This document shows, in pieces, positions 9,855-20,565 of a DNA stretch of 64,000 nt. Origin of the DNA: Bilabrum cf. latius (Eukaryota; Bigyra: Bicosoecida; Bigyra; Bicosoecida). The position numbers were made by a program, and so were the translations under genes. The notes under the pieces were generated by a model, which worked only from the letters and a program-made list of their open reading frames with translations, had not been told where the DNA came from and made no database searches. Where the stretch lies: NCBI GenBank assembly GCA_965178125.1, contig OZ237756.1:620001-684000 (forward strand), given 5' to 3'. Within the stretch, counting starts at the first letter, position 1; every line of letters begins with the position of its first letter.

Positions 9855-12695
9855 ATGGAACTTCTGAATAAAGAGCCATTTGCCCCTGCTGCAAAGCGAA
9901 GCCTTGCGCAGCGGTACCATGCCGGCCGCCCGTTTTAGCACGCCGTCGTTGATGGACTGTTCCCAGAAAAAGTGCTGGCCAAGGCAGAGTAGGCCATCTC
10001 CACGTGCGACTTTATCAAGAAAAGGAATGATCTTTACGACTTCGAACAGACGGACGACCTAAAGAATGCCAAGAAGGGAATCCTTGCGAGGGTGCGGGAT
10101 GCTCTGTTTTCGCCGGCAGTCCGCTCGCTCGTGGAGGACGCAACTGGGATCAAAACGACAGACCAGGTTGATCTAAGCTGCGCGCGGTACGGCTAGGGCA
10201 GCCACTTGCTCTGCCATGACGACGACTTGGCAACGCGAGTAGTTGCCTTCATTCTGTACCTGGTCCCGAGCGACTGGTCCGAAGAGGACGGCGGCCACCT
10301 GGACCTCTTCGCATGCGACAAGCACTACCAACCAACGCAAGTCGCGAAGCGCATCCTGCCAAAGCGCGGATCGCTCGCCTTCTTCGGAGTGCAGACGAGG
10401 TCTCACCACCAGGTGGCAGAGGTGCTCGCAGACCACAAAAAGAGGGGCTACCGGGTATCGATCTCCGGATGGTTCCACGGAACTCCCCCGCGCAGGCCAG
10501 TGGTCAGGCCCGTGCCGGGTCCCGCATTCGTCCCTCTGCTTTGCGACCAGAACGACAGGCGAGGGACCGGCCCGGCAGCAGTACTCGGAGCCGAATACGC
10601 AGGCGCCGACGACGGCGACTCGGAATCGGACGGGGCGAGCGAAGATCTCGAGGTCTCCATCGGAGGCGGCTCGGACAGCAGCAGCAGCGGCGGCGAATAG
10701 GAAGAGGAGGAGGAGGAGGAAGAGCACCACAGAGGAGGCAGCTCGCCCAAGCGGCGGCGCCGCGATGGATCGGATCAAGCAGGTTCCGCAGGCATGGCGC
10801 AGGCCGCCGTCGCCGCCGCCGCCGCACGGCTTGCGACCGCCCCCATGCTAGGTTCCGTAACCGGCGCCGCGGTGCTCCAGCTGGCCGTCCGTCGGCTGAA
10901 CCACCCCCTGCTCCGCCGGTGGATCAGCCCCACGTACCTGCAGCCGGGCGTACTGGCGAGGTTGCAACCGGTGCTGGTGGAGAACGGCCACGTGGCACTT
11001 CCGGATTTCATCCGCCCGGACGTGTTCCGGTTTGCCAGGCGTGCTGCCGACGGGCAGCAGTGGACGCACGTGGGACCACCCTCTATGCGGCACTACAAGG
11101 TCGCTGCAGTGCCCTGCACCATGCCCGAGCATGTTCCGCAAGCCGGCGCCGCGCATGGTGCGCTCTCCGCCGCCACAGCCTCCTCCTCCTCTTCTTCCTC
11201 CTCCTCGTCATCATCACCCGGGGCATCTTCCGCCTCGGCTTCATCGGCGCGGGGCACAGCAGCAGCGTCTGGGACCCCCGACTCGGAATCGAAATCGGGC
11301 AGGTCGGTCAGGGGCGCCATCGTGGCCCTGGAATCGGACCCCGCCGCTGTGGCAGCCACTCTCCTCGCCACGGCCCACCTGGCCCGGTTGCAACCGGATG
11401 GAGCCAGCGCGGATGAGCTGCTCGAGGTGGCGTCCACCGGTGGAGTGCGCGTCCCGGCCGAACCGGGGTCGCCGCTGTCGCACTCGTCACACGGTTCTAC
11501 GAAGGCACCGGAGCCGGCCTCGATGGACGTGCCGAGGGGCAGCAGCACCACGCTGGCGCCGCGCATTTTGCCCGGGGGCGGTTCCGCACTGCCCGATCCG
11601 TTCCTGGGGCTACGCTGTTTTCTGGCGTCGAACGCCTTCGCCCAGTGGCTAGAGGTGGCGTGTTCCCTGTGGCCGGGGGCGGTGACCGGCAGCACGGTGG
11701 AGGCCCGGCGATTCGGCCCCGGTGACTATAGCATGGTGTGCGACCCATCGCTCAGGGGGAAACCGTCAAGAGTGTCGGTCACTGGGGAACAGGGTGGTGG
11801 TGAAAGTGGCGGGGATGAAGAGGGTGAGGAGGAGGAGGAGGTGGTGGATTGCAGCGGTGGGGTGATCGACGTGTGTCTGCCCCTCCAGGCGGACGACGGG
11901 CCGCTGGGTGCATCGCACGGTGGTGCACCCGCAGGAGAGGATGAGGAGGAGGACGATGATGAGGACGAGGACGATGATGAGGACGAGGACGATGATGAGG
12001 AGGAGGACGATGATGAGGACGATGATGAGGAGGAGGGGTCAGGCTCCATGGACAACGGAGGTTACGTGTCATATCTGACAAACAGCCGGGAGCTGTTGAG
12101 CGTGCCCCCAAGCGCCAACACGCTGTCCCTCGTGCTGCGGCCGGCCGACGCGGGCGTAGGTGTGACGAGTGAGGATGCTTCGAGGGGTCCGTCGAGCGGA
12201 GCTGGGGCCGGCAGGGGTAACCACGAGGATGAAGATGAAGATGAAGACAGGGGAGACGATGGGGAGGACGAGGAGGCGGTGCACTCGTTCGTGAAGTATG
12301 TGACGAGTGCGAGCGGTTGCGACAGGGTTGACGTCATGGCGCGGTTCGCGGTGGCGGGGCCGGGGGTTGGTGCCGGGGCTGAATCCGGGGATGAGGACGA
12401 AGACGAAAACGAAGACTATGCCGGTGCCGGTGCCGGTGCTGGGGGCGGTAGCGATGGCGATGACGAGGGTGACGAGTTGCCTGTGTATGGCGGTGGGTTA
12501 TTGTGCGATGTGCTGTCGTGCTCCATGCAGGGCGATGAGGGGGATGGCGATGACGATGAGGAAGAGGAGTGTGATGGTCAGGCGGACGGCGGGGACGGGG
12601 ACGAGGCAGGCAATGCCAGTGGACGTGGGTCCAGCGAGGGGGAGGTATAGTTGGCGGGGGTTGCCGGCAGGAAGAGGAAACGGACCGGCAGGTGA
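9855..12695 (+). CDS. OGFOD1/TPA1-like: OGFOD1/Tpa1-type prolyl hydroxylase (2OG-Fe(II) oxygenase)
   Basis: Ribosomal protein uS12 prolyl hydroxylase family. Five in-frame TAGs (9936, 9990, 10194, 10698, 12648) must be sense for the frame to run 946 codons to TGA. The segment NDLYDFEQTDDLKN and the iron-binding LLCHDDDL (His and Asp near 120) are family hallmarks. ILYLVPSDWSEEDGGHLDLF, the distal His in RSHHQVAEV (near 181) and the 2-oxoglutarate-binding Arg in RVSISGWFHG (near 200) follow. The C-terminal Ofd1/CTDD-like domain is recognisable in pieces: RWISPTYL, LRCFLASNAFAQWL, GGYVSYLTNSRELLSV and HSFVKYVTSASGCDRVDV. These are separated by large Ala/Ser, Glu and Asp-Glu runs, making the protein much longer than the 540-650 residues usual in the family. 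The last UAG adds a basic, NLS-like GRKRKR tail. No intron is needed. Confidence 0.93.
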
Positions 12696-12977
12696 TGTTT
12701 CTGTGTGTCGTTGGCTTCGAGTCGTGGATCGGATCAATGGTACCGTGTGACGAGCTGCAGATCGATCCCACTCAAATTCAGATTTGCCGGGCTGCATTCT
12801 CAAAGTCAACCAGCTGAATACGGCTGATATATCGACAATAGAACTGAAACGAGTCGGCTCAAATACTTGAAGATGTTAGTTTACTTCAAGTGGCCCCTAA
12901 TTTGACGCTAGTAGCCGTTCAACCCCGCCACAATCCTGGTGCTTGCCACGTTGCGATTTCTATCACCCCATCACAGG

Positions 12978-14750
12978 ATGTCGGCGGCAGTGGTGCTATT
13001 AGGCATAGCGTTGTGCTCGCAAGCGTTCGGATTTAATTATGTGCACCCGCCAGTTCCTATGTAGGACCCTGTCGCGTGCGGAGCACCGCCAGATGAGCAT
13101 TCGGATGCAACGGTGATCTGCGATCCCGACGGCCTCATGACTGGAACTGACAGGCAAACAGCCATCAAGGCCGCGAAAGCATTGTGGGAAGACGTGCAAA
13201 ACAGGTGTTCAGCAGAAGAACGAATTCCAAAGGAGCAGGGATGGACGTTTGGGAGCGTGCTCGGTTTCGGATCGGCGGGTAGCAGGCAGGAACCTACCCC
13301 AGGACACGAAATGGCGCTATACGTCATGGACAGGCTGCCTCCTGGATATTCGATCTCGCAACTTGCGCGTCAGGTGCATGACAGCTGGGGCCTGGGAGCT
13401 CCCAAGTGCGGGAACGGCGTGCTGATCGTGCTCGCTCGACTTGACAGGAAAGCTTACTGGTCCACCGGCGATGCGGCGGGGAAGGTGATGTCACAGAGCC
13501 GAATCGATGCAGCTTTGGAGAAAATGAGACCACTGCTGCGCGACAACGAGTTCAGCGCGGGCGCAGCGCTGGCAGCGTACGAGACAGCCGCAACGTTCGC
13601 TTGCGAGAGTGGTACGAAGGACGGATCGGCGCCAGATAGCATGAGCATCAACGAGCGCGAAGCAATGCAAAACGCGTGGCCTGCTTCACTAGGCCAGTAC
13701 AGCGAGCTGGCCTGCAAACGCCGATTGCCGCCAGTGGGCGTATCTTCCGGGGATGGCGACTGGATCGGCTTTGTGGTCTTTTTCGGAGTGTTCGCGCTGA
13801 TCGTGTGCTGCGTGGGCTGGGCCATCTACAGCGATCGCAAGAGACATATAGAGGAGCAGGCACAGGAAAGACAGGCCAGGGAGGTGCTCCGCAGACTGGA
13901 CGATGTGCTGGAGAATCCACCGCCGGGGCAAGCTCGTCCAGCCGGAGACAATGACGACGATGAAGATGCAACAGATGGCGCGGCGGACGTTCGCTTAGCA
14001 GCAGAGCAGGTGGCAGGCCCCCGTGGCGGTGTGTGTCCCGTGTGTCTGGAGGAGGGCCTGAAGGACGCCGAGGGCGAGCACGAGCCCATGGTGCTTCCGT
14101 GCGGGCACGTCTTCCACAAGGACTGCATCGGGGAGTGGTCCAGGGAACAACAGGAGCACGGCAGGGAGAAGAAGTGTCCCATCTGCAGGGCGTCGTATGA
14201 CGATTCGGCGGAGTCTGGGGACGAGGCCGCGGGGGAGGAGGAGGACGAAGATCCGGTGGGACGTCCTGGGATGGATGGCATGCGTAGGGGCAGGCGACAG
14301 GGAGGTCCGGGGGTGGGGCCCGGGGGAAGGCGTGGGGGCTCTGGTCGTGCGTGGCGCAGGTGGGGCCGTGGGTGGGGCGGGCGGGGTGGCGGGTCCAGCT
14401 ACGGGCGGGGTGGTGGGTATGGGTGGGGCGGCGGGTATCCGGTGTACGACGATGCATGGACCATGTTCGCTCTGAGTCGAGCTCAGCGAAGGTTCCATCG
14501 TGTGATCCCCGAGGAGAGGGTGGGGCAGTGGGCGGACAGGTGCAGGGAGGCGAGGACGAGGGGCGCGGGGGCTGCGGGTGCTGGGTCTGGTGGATTGCTG
14601 AGCGGTCAGTTCGCGTCGTTCCGTCAGGAGGTACAGGTGGAGCGGGCCCGTCGGGAGGCCGCCCGCCGGTCCTCGTCCTCGTCTAGGGGACACACGGGGG
14701 GCAGCTTCAGCGGTGGGAGGTCGTCTGGGGGGGGAGGGGGCGGGTGGTGA
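12978..14750 (+). CDS. TPM-domain membrane protein with C-terminal RING-H2 finger
   Basis: 590 aa from ATG at 12978; a TAG at 13062-13064 is read through (HPPVPM-Q-DPVACG) and the stop is TGA. Order: signal peptide (SAAVVLLGIALCSQAFG), TPM (DUF477-like) domain at about 45-200 with GTDRQTAIKAAKALWEDV and GNGVLIVLARLDRKAYWSTG, and one transmembrane helix at about 260-284 (FVVFFGVFALIVCCVGWAIY). A coiled, charged stretch leads to a RING-H2 finger at about 352-405 (CPVC...CGHVFHKDC...CPIC) and a Gly/Arg/Tyr-rich tail. The expected topology is a lumenal or extracellular TPM domain and a cytosolic RING, so a membrane E3 ligase is likely. The signal peptide is recovered only if UAG is sense. Confidence 0.88.
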
Positions 14751-15139
14751 TGGCGGTGCCAAAATCTAGAATGGAAACCCCACACCAGATGAGGAGTGCC
14801 AGATAGTTTGGCTACTCGACATGACTACGGCTACGTATCGTTTGCGAACCGCTTGGTGGACAGAAATACAGGGCAATCCTGATGGATTGTAGCGTGTCAA
14901 TTCGGAATAAAACACATCAGGATTGTCCACGGCTGGAATGCCCAGTAGATCTAGCACACTGTATTCTGCAAATACACATTTCCGGAGCGATTCAAAAAAC
15001 AATATAGCATTTACCCTGAAGCCGTCAGTCAGAATCGAGTCCTGCCAGTGCGTCCGTTGCGAGCGATCTCCAACACTATAAATTGCCAGCGGTCATTCCC
15101 GCTCCTGACGTCCCTCCCAGCGAAATAGAGGCCTTCAAC
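14751..15139. other. intergenic, no gene seen
   Basis: Less GC-rich spacer between the TPM/RING gene and the kinase gene. Minus-strand frames here have no family features. I see no repeat or RNA gene. Confidence 0.4.
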
Positions 15140-18100
15140 ATGGCGAAGTCAGACACCATGCTGTTACAGCATCAGTGTTCGAAACTCTTGCTGGTCGAAT
15201 GCATCAAGCCCGCCGGAGGAAGAGCCTTGCTCGGATCCGGCGGATTCAGGGCTGTCTTTTGCGTGGCGATACCATCTAGAAGCACAGATGCCAAGGCCAG
15301 CGATGGCGCAATAGCGTTTGACACCATCGTTGGTAAGACTGTATTTAACTGGGGCCTCTCCGCATCCAAGCTTGAAGCCATCGACTCCCAGAAAGAGTTC
15401 GATGTGCTCACTCGCCTGCCCGAGCACCGCAACGTGGCTCGCGTCCTGTTTGAGTGCGTCCGCGAGCCTCCCCTATGGATGGTGGAGATGCTGCCTGACC
15501 CACGTTTGGTGTGCATTGACACTGACGGCGATGATGCCGATGCCGGAGAAGGAGTGCCGTCCGATGGCGCCACCCCCCTGCGGCCCCGCAAGGCCCAGAT
15601 GGTGGGCATGGAGCTGCTGCAGAGGCGCATGTGCGACCATCTGGAAATCGTGGAAGCAGATGAGCCGGGGTCCATGCCTGATGATGTGCTTGTGCAGCTG
15701 TCCAGAGACATCGCGGATGGCGTCCATCACCTGCTGCAGCACGGGGTGGTGCACCGTGACCTGAAGCTGGACAACGTGATGTGGGACTCGAAGGGGGGTC
15801 CGGAGGGGGTGGGTCGTGCGGTGCTGATCGACTTCGGGTGCTCGCTGTGCGTGCATACGGAGAAAAAAATATCACTGTTAGCTGATCCCGCTGCTGCCAC
15901 TGCTGCTGGTAGTTGTGTCAGCAGATCTTTCCCGTGTGTATCACGTATCGGTGGTTGAAGGATAACGGTGCCGGGCTGGGCGGCAATCAGGCCCATCTGG
16001 CTCCTGAGGTGCTGGACGGGTGGCACAGGGGGTCCAAACAAGGAGGTGAAGGCGAGGAGGTGCCATTCGGGAAGCAGGCGTCATGGGCGCTTGGTGTGCT
16101 GCTGCACGAGCTGGCCACGGGAGGGCGGCACCCGTTCGGGGACTGGTATCCTGGTGAGCTGCAGGACGGGAGCAAGCCTAGGTCTGGGGAGCTGGCAGCT
16201 GCATTGCATGCATGTGAGGCGCCGATGGCAGGTCAGGATATGCTATCTAAACGTCCTGGATGGTATGTTATGATCATCCGTGACCTGCTATGCGTTGATC
16301 CCGGGGACAGGATGGGAGTGCAGGAGGCCATGGATATGTTGCAATCTGGCGGAGACTCACTTAGAGGACCATCTCCAGATGCTGACATCAGCGCCCTGCT
16401 GCCTGCGTTGCTTGCCGGGGGCGAGGAGTGCGAATCAGCGGTGGTCAAGATCAGGGCGCTGGTGGATGGACTGCAACCAAAGGGGGACTGGGATGGGGTG
16501 TACCGAGTGCTTTGGCAGCTGGGGGTCGAGTCGGGACTCAACCAGGCCAATGATGCAGATACACGTGCCCGCCAGCTGCTCGAAGATGTCCGAACCGCCG
16601 TCTCGGATCACGTGCTATCAAACACAGGCGAGCTGGAGAGGATCGTGAAGTGCCTCGGCTTGGATAGGAAGATGGACCCCGAGATGGGAGCACTGTTGAT
16701 ATGGCGCGCATGTTTTAGTAACAAGAGAGCACGGCGGATCGCGTTTGCTGAAGCGGGCGCAATCGCAGGGGTGGTCGGCCTGCTTGGATCTAGAAAGGGT
16801 AGGGTGGCCGAGATTGCGGCGCGGGAGCTGTCGAGTATGGCTGTCGAATCCGAAGGCCTGAAGCAGGCCATAGTGGATGCAGGTGCGCTGCCCGCGCTGG
16901 TGGGCCTGCTTGGATCTAGCAAGGGCGAGGAGGCCGAGACGGCGGCTTGGGCACTGCTTAATATCGCAGCTGGATCATACGACCTGAGGCAGGCTATAGT
17001 AGATGCAGGTGCGCTGCCTGGGCTGGTTGGCTTGCTTGGATCCAGCAAGGGCGAGGAGGCCGAGAATGCTGCATGGGCGCTTCAAAACATTGCTAATGCG
17101 TCCAATAGCCTGAAGCGGGCTGTACTGGATGCAGGTGCGCTGCCCGGGCTTGTGGGCCTGCTTGGATCTAGCAAGGGCTTGGAGGCCGAGATTGCGGCAT
17201 GTGCGCTTCTTAATATCGCAGCAGGATCGGAGGGTATGAGGCAGGCCGTGGTGGATGCAGGTGCGCTGCCCGCGCTGGTGGGCCTGCTTGGATCTAGCAA
17301 GGGCGAGGAGGCCAAGACGGCGGCTTGGGCACTGCTTAATATCGCAGCTGGATCGGAGGGCCTGAAGCAGGCTATAGTGGATGCAGGTGCGCTGCCTGGG
17401 CTGGTGGGCCTGCTTGGATCCAGCAAGGGTTTGGAGGCCGAGCGAGCGGCATGGGCACTGCTTAATATCGCAGCTGGATCATACGACCTGAGGCAGACTG
17501 TAGTGGATGCAGGTGCGCTGCCCGGGCTGGTAGTGTTGCTTGGATCTAGCAAGGGTTTGGAGGCCGAGAAAGCTGCATGGGCGCTTCAAAACATTGCTAA
17601 TGCGTCCAATAGCCTGAAGCAGGCTGTAGTGGATGCAGAAGCGCTGCCCGGGCTTGTGGACCTGCTTGAATCTAGCAAAGGCGAGGAGGCTGAGAATACG
17701 ACATGTGCACTTCTTAACATTGCAGCTGGATCGAAGGACATGAAGCAGGCCGTGGTGGATGCAGGTGCGCTGCCTGGGCTGGTGGTGTTGCTGGGATCGG
17801 GCAAAGGCGAGGAGGCTGAAAATGCGGCGAGGGCCATTTCGAATACTGCAGCTGGATCGAAGGACATGAAGCAGGCCGTGGTGGATGCAGGTGCGCTGCC
17901 TGGGCTGGTGGTGTTGCTAGGATCGGGCAAAGGCGAGGAGGCTGAAAATGCGGCGAGGGCCATTTCGAATACTGCAGCTGGATCGAAGGACATGAAGCAG
18001 GCCGTGGTGGATGCAGGTGCGCTGCCTGGACTGGTGGTGCTGCTGGGATCGGGCAAAGGCGAGGAGGCTGAAAATGCGGCGAGGGCCATTTCGAATACTG

Positions 18101-18363
18101 CAGCTGGATCGAAGGACATGAAGCAGGCCGTTGTGGATGCAGGTGCGTTGCCCGGACTGGTGGTGTTGCTGTGTTCAAGCAAAGGCAAGGAGGCTACAAC
18201 TGCGGTGGAAGTACTGCGTTGTATCTCTTGCGGATCGGAGGGCCTGAAGCAGGCTATAGTGGATGCAGGTGCGTTGGGCCCACTGAGGCAGCTGAGGGAC
18301 TCTATCACAGGACCAACTCGCACGAGGGTACGAGCGGCTCTGCTGGTTTTGGGCGAGGCGTGA
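15140..18363 (+). CDS. protein kinase with armadillo-repeat C-terminus
   Basis: Two exons, 15140-15850 and 15961-18363, joined by a phase-0 GT-AG intron of 110 bp, give 1037 aa ending in TGA. The kinase domain has a Gly-rich loop (LLGSGGFRAVF, near 32), catalytic loop HRDLKLDNVMW (near 204) and IDFGCS (near 230). The APE-type AHLAPEV and WALGVLLHELATGGRHPFG lie in exon 2, so the intron falls between DFG and APE. From about residue 494 come 13 armadillo-type repeats of 42 aa, typically VDAGALPGLVGLLGSSKG followed by an EEAE..AAWAL.NIA helix. ARM repeats usually bind partner proteins. The upstream in-frame codons before ATG 15140 contain no ATG. A pathway cannot be inferred. Confidence 0.85.
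16732..18290 (+). repeat. 126-bp tandem repeats encoding armadillo units
   Basis: Period 126 bp, units starting near 16858, 16984, 17110 and so on to 18244. Units from about 17740 to 18118 are almost identical at the nucleotide level, whereas earlier units differ at many positions. This indicates recent in-frame expansion by unequal exchange. Confidence 0.85.
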
Positions 18364-18633
18364 TCTTCGGTAAAAGTCCATGGATATCCAATGTATCTTT
18401 GGGAAGCTAGCGGATCGGGCCCTTGTCAAGGTGCTTGTACTGCCCTTAACTGTAGTACAAGCACATGATGAGGCTACTGGTAGTACAGGCGTGGACGGGC
18501 AAGAAGAGGAGGGTGACGATGATGTCATAGGAGGTCTTGAGATACGTGACGTGGCTTGCGTCGGGGCAGGAGGTGGTGGATTGCAGGGTGCGGCGGGAGG
18601 GGCCGTAGGTCCAGCTCCGAGCGAATGCGGTGG

Positions 18634-18832
18634 CTGTGGGTGCTTGGTCTGGTGGATTGCTGAGCGGTCAGTTCGCGTCGTTCCGTCAGGAGGTACAGGT
18701 GGAGCGGGCCCGTTGGGAGGCCGCCCGCCGGTCCTCGTCCTCGTCTAGGGGACACACGGGGGGCAGCTTCAGCGGTGGGATCTGTACGGTCGTGGGAGGT
18801 CCTCGGGGGGGGGAAGGGGCGGGTTGTTAATC
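18634..18832 (+). pseudogene. duplicated 3' fragment of the TPM/RING gene
   Basis: About 190 bp nearly identical to 14576-14747: TCTGGTGGATTGCTGAGCGG through GGCAGCTTCAGCGGTGGG. It is followed by a diverged version of the Gly-rich end that closes with TAA instead of TGA. No TPM, transmembrane or RING sequence precedes it. It sits in the same orientation just after the kinase gene, so the kinase gene is bracketed by the parent and the fragment. Confidence 0.8.
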
Positions 18833-19005
18833 AGAACTCGGGAGTTGGATGTGCCATCTTGCCTGATTGCCTGAAGTACAGGCGAATCCACCTTCGTGCC
18901 AGCCGAACCCAGTGCGCGGCATCTCAGCTACGGCGCCGTGCACGCTGTGGTCCCGTTTAACTGAAGTCCGGGCATGTGCCAGTGAGGGCAGATGAATCCT
19001 CGGAG

Positions 19006-19377
19006 CACCCTAAGGGTGGGGGTGGCAGGCAGGTGCAGCGAGTGCTAGTGCAGGGCATCGTCCCCATCAGCGAGGGCACTCTAAGGGTGGGTGTGGCAGG
19101 CAGGTGCAGCGAGTGCTAGTGCAGGGCATCGTCCCCATCAGCGAGGGCACTCTAAGGGTGGGGGTGGCAGGCAGGTGCAGCGAGTGCTAGTGCAGGGCAT
19201 CGTCCCCATCAGCGAGGGCACTCTAAGGGTGGGTGTGGCAGGCAGGTGCAGCGAGTGCTAGTGCAGGGCATCGTCCCCATCAGCGAGGGCACTCTAAGGG
19301 TGGGTGTGGCAGGCAGGTGCAGCGAGTGCTAGTGCAGGGCATCGTCCCCATCAGCGAGGGCACTCTAAGGGTGGGCT
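19006..19377. repeat. 71-bp tandem array, about five copies
   Basis: The word CACTCTAAGGGTGGG recurs at 19077, 19148, 19219, 19290 and 19361, exactly 71 bp apart; a slightly different first unit starts at about 19006. No coding role is apparent. Confidence 0.9.
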
Positions 19378-19470
19378 CACCAGACGGTGGGGCCACAGCT
19401 CATAGATCAAAAAAATCTAGCGATGGAAGCCTGCTCGATCCGGATGTGGTCGTCATGCCGTTGGCATGTC

Positions 19471-19622
19471 GGATCCTGTAATGCTTGCTCGGAGTTCAGT
19501 AACAAATGTGTAGACCCACCAGTTAATGGTGCTGAGAAAGAGAGCGACGGGGCACAGGACCAGCGTCAGACTCCCGCCGCGGAGTCGCCTGGTCCACTGG
19601 GTCGCCTCCCGCGACCCCTGCC
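19471..19622. repeat. 152-bp direct repeat, left copy
   Basis: Starts GGATCCTGTAATGCTTGC and ends GCGACCCCTGCC; identical to 19935-20086. A 312-bp unique segment separates the two copies. It has no TG...CA ends, so it is not a typical LTR; a segmental duplication or an insertion flanked by repeats fits better. Confidence 0.9.
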
Positions 19623-19839
19623 GGCACGGCCGGTGCGCCCCGTCGTCTCAGGGAAACGACTCCCTGCCGATGGGTCAATCAATTCACACAAATCACTACA
19701 TCCCCAGGCAGCCCTCTTGGCTGCCTCCCCCTTGGCCGAGTCGTGGGTGGGTGGGAGAGAAGAACGCTACTGGCTTGGGCTGCTTCTGTATTTCTTTGCT
19801 AATCCTGTCTAGCGCAGAGGCTGATCTCTCTCTTTCCCC

Positions 19840-19901
19840 AGTGTAGACTCGAACCGGAATGACACCTCGCCGGTCGATCACAGGATCACGCCAGTATCAG
19901 C
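19840..19901 (-). repeat. possible tRNA-like (SINE head) sequence
   Basis: On the minus strand this reads like a degenerate pol III promoter. A B-box-like GGTTCGAGTCT lies downstream of an A-box-like TGGCGTGATCCTG with about tRNA spacing. I cannot fold a convincing cloverleaf, so a tRNA gene is unlikely; a tRNA-derived SINE remnant is possible. Confidence 0.3.
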
Positions 19902-19934
19902 TGAACGTTCGCGAACGAACAGCTGACCCTGCCC

Positions 19935-20086
19935 GGATCCTGTAATGCTTGCTCGGAGTTCAGTAACAAATGTGTAGACCCACCAGTTAATGGTGCTGAG
20001 AAAGAGAGCGACGGGGCACAGGACCAGCGTCAGACTCCCGCCGCGGAGTCGCCTGGTCCACTGGGTCGCCTCCCGCGACCCCTGCC
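19935..20086. repeat. 152-bp direct repeat, right copy
   Basis: Exact copy of 19471-19622, offset 464 bp. After it the sequence diverges at once (CCACCTTTGATG here, CCGGCACGG after the left copy). Confidence 0.9.
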
Positions 20087-20565
20087 ACCTTTGATGAACT
20101 TGGGCTGCTGTGTTGCGCAGCTGTTCCAAGTATGCCCCGCCACCACTCTTGATCTGTGTCACTTGCTACCGGCTACAGCTTTCCTGAATGCTCTTGCTGT
20201 CGCGTTCACCCGCGTGGTGAGATTACTGGCCATGTAGGACCTGCAGGTCTCGACTTTTGACCAAAGTCGCCTGCTGGCAGACGTCCTCTACGATCATACC
20301 CAGCGACACACCGAGGTGTTGCCCAACTCCGGCGGGTCGCATGTGCAGCGACATCCGCCGGCCTCCTGGCTGACCGAAATGGTATCCACTCCTGACAACG
20401 CATCCAAATCTGGGTCCGTGCCCGACCTGCGGAACATGCTCTACTAGCCCCAGCTGCTGAGTATGCACCATAATCTGCGCTGCTCGCACCTGATAAGCCT
20501 GTCATCTAGCCATCCCGCATCCAATCATCCATGAATGACATCTTTGCAAGAAGGCGACCACAAGC

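Noticed and set aside
6090-12600. Long open frames on the opposite strand of the E2, TK, OGFOD1 and TPM/RING genes, up to about 490 codons
   Set aside because: High GC keeps antisense frames open; they show only Pro/Arg/Ser low complexity and no domains, while the opposite strand carries recognisable families.
19840-19901. Functional tRNA gene, perhaps the UAG-decoding tRNA
   Set aside because: No stable acceptor or anticodon stem could be drawn; only the B-box-like word is convincing.
19471-20086. LTR retrotransposon with 152-bp LTRs
   Set aside because: No TG...CA ends, primer-binding site or polypurine tract, and only 312 bp between the copies.
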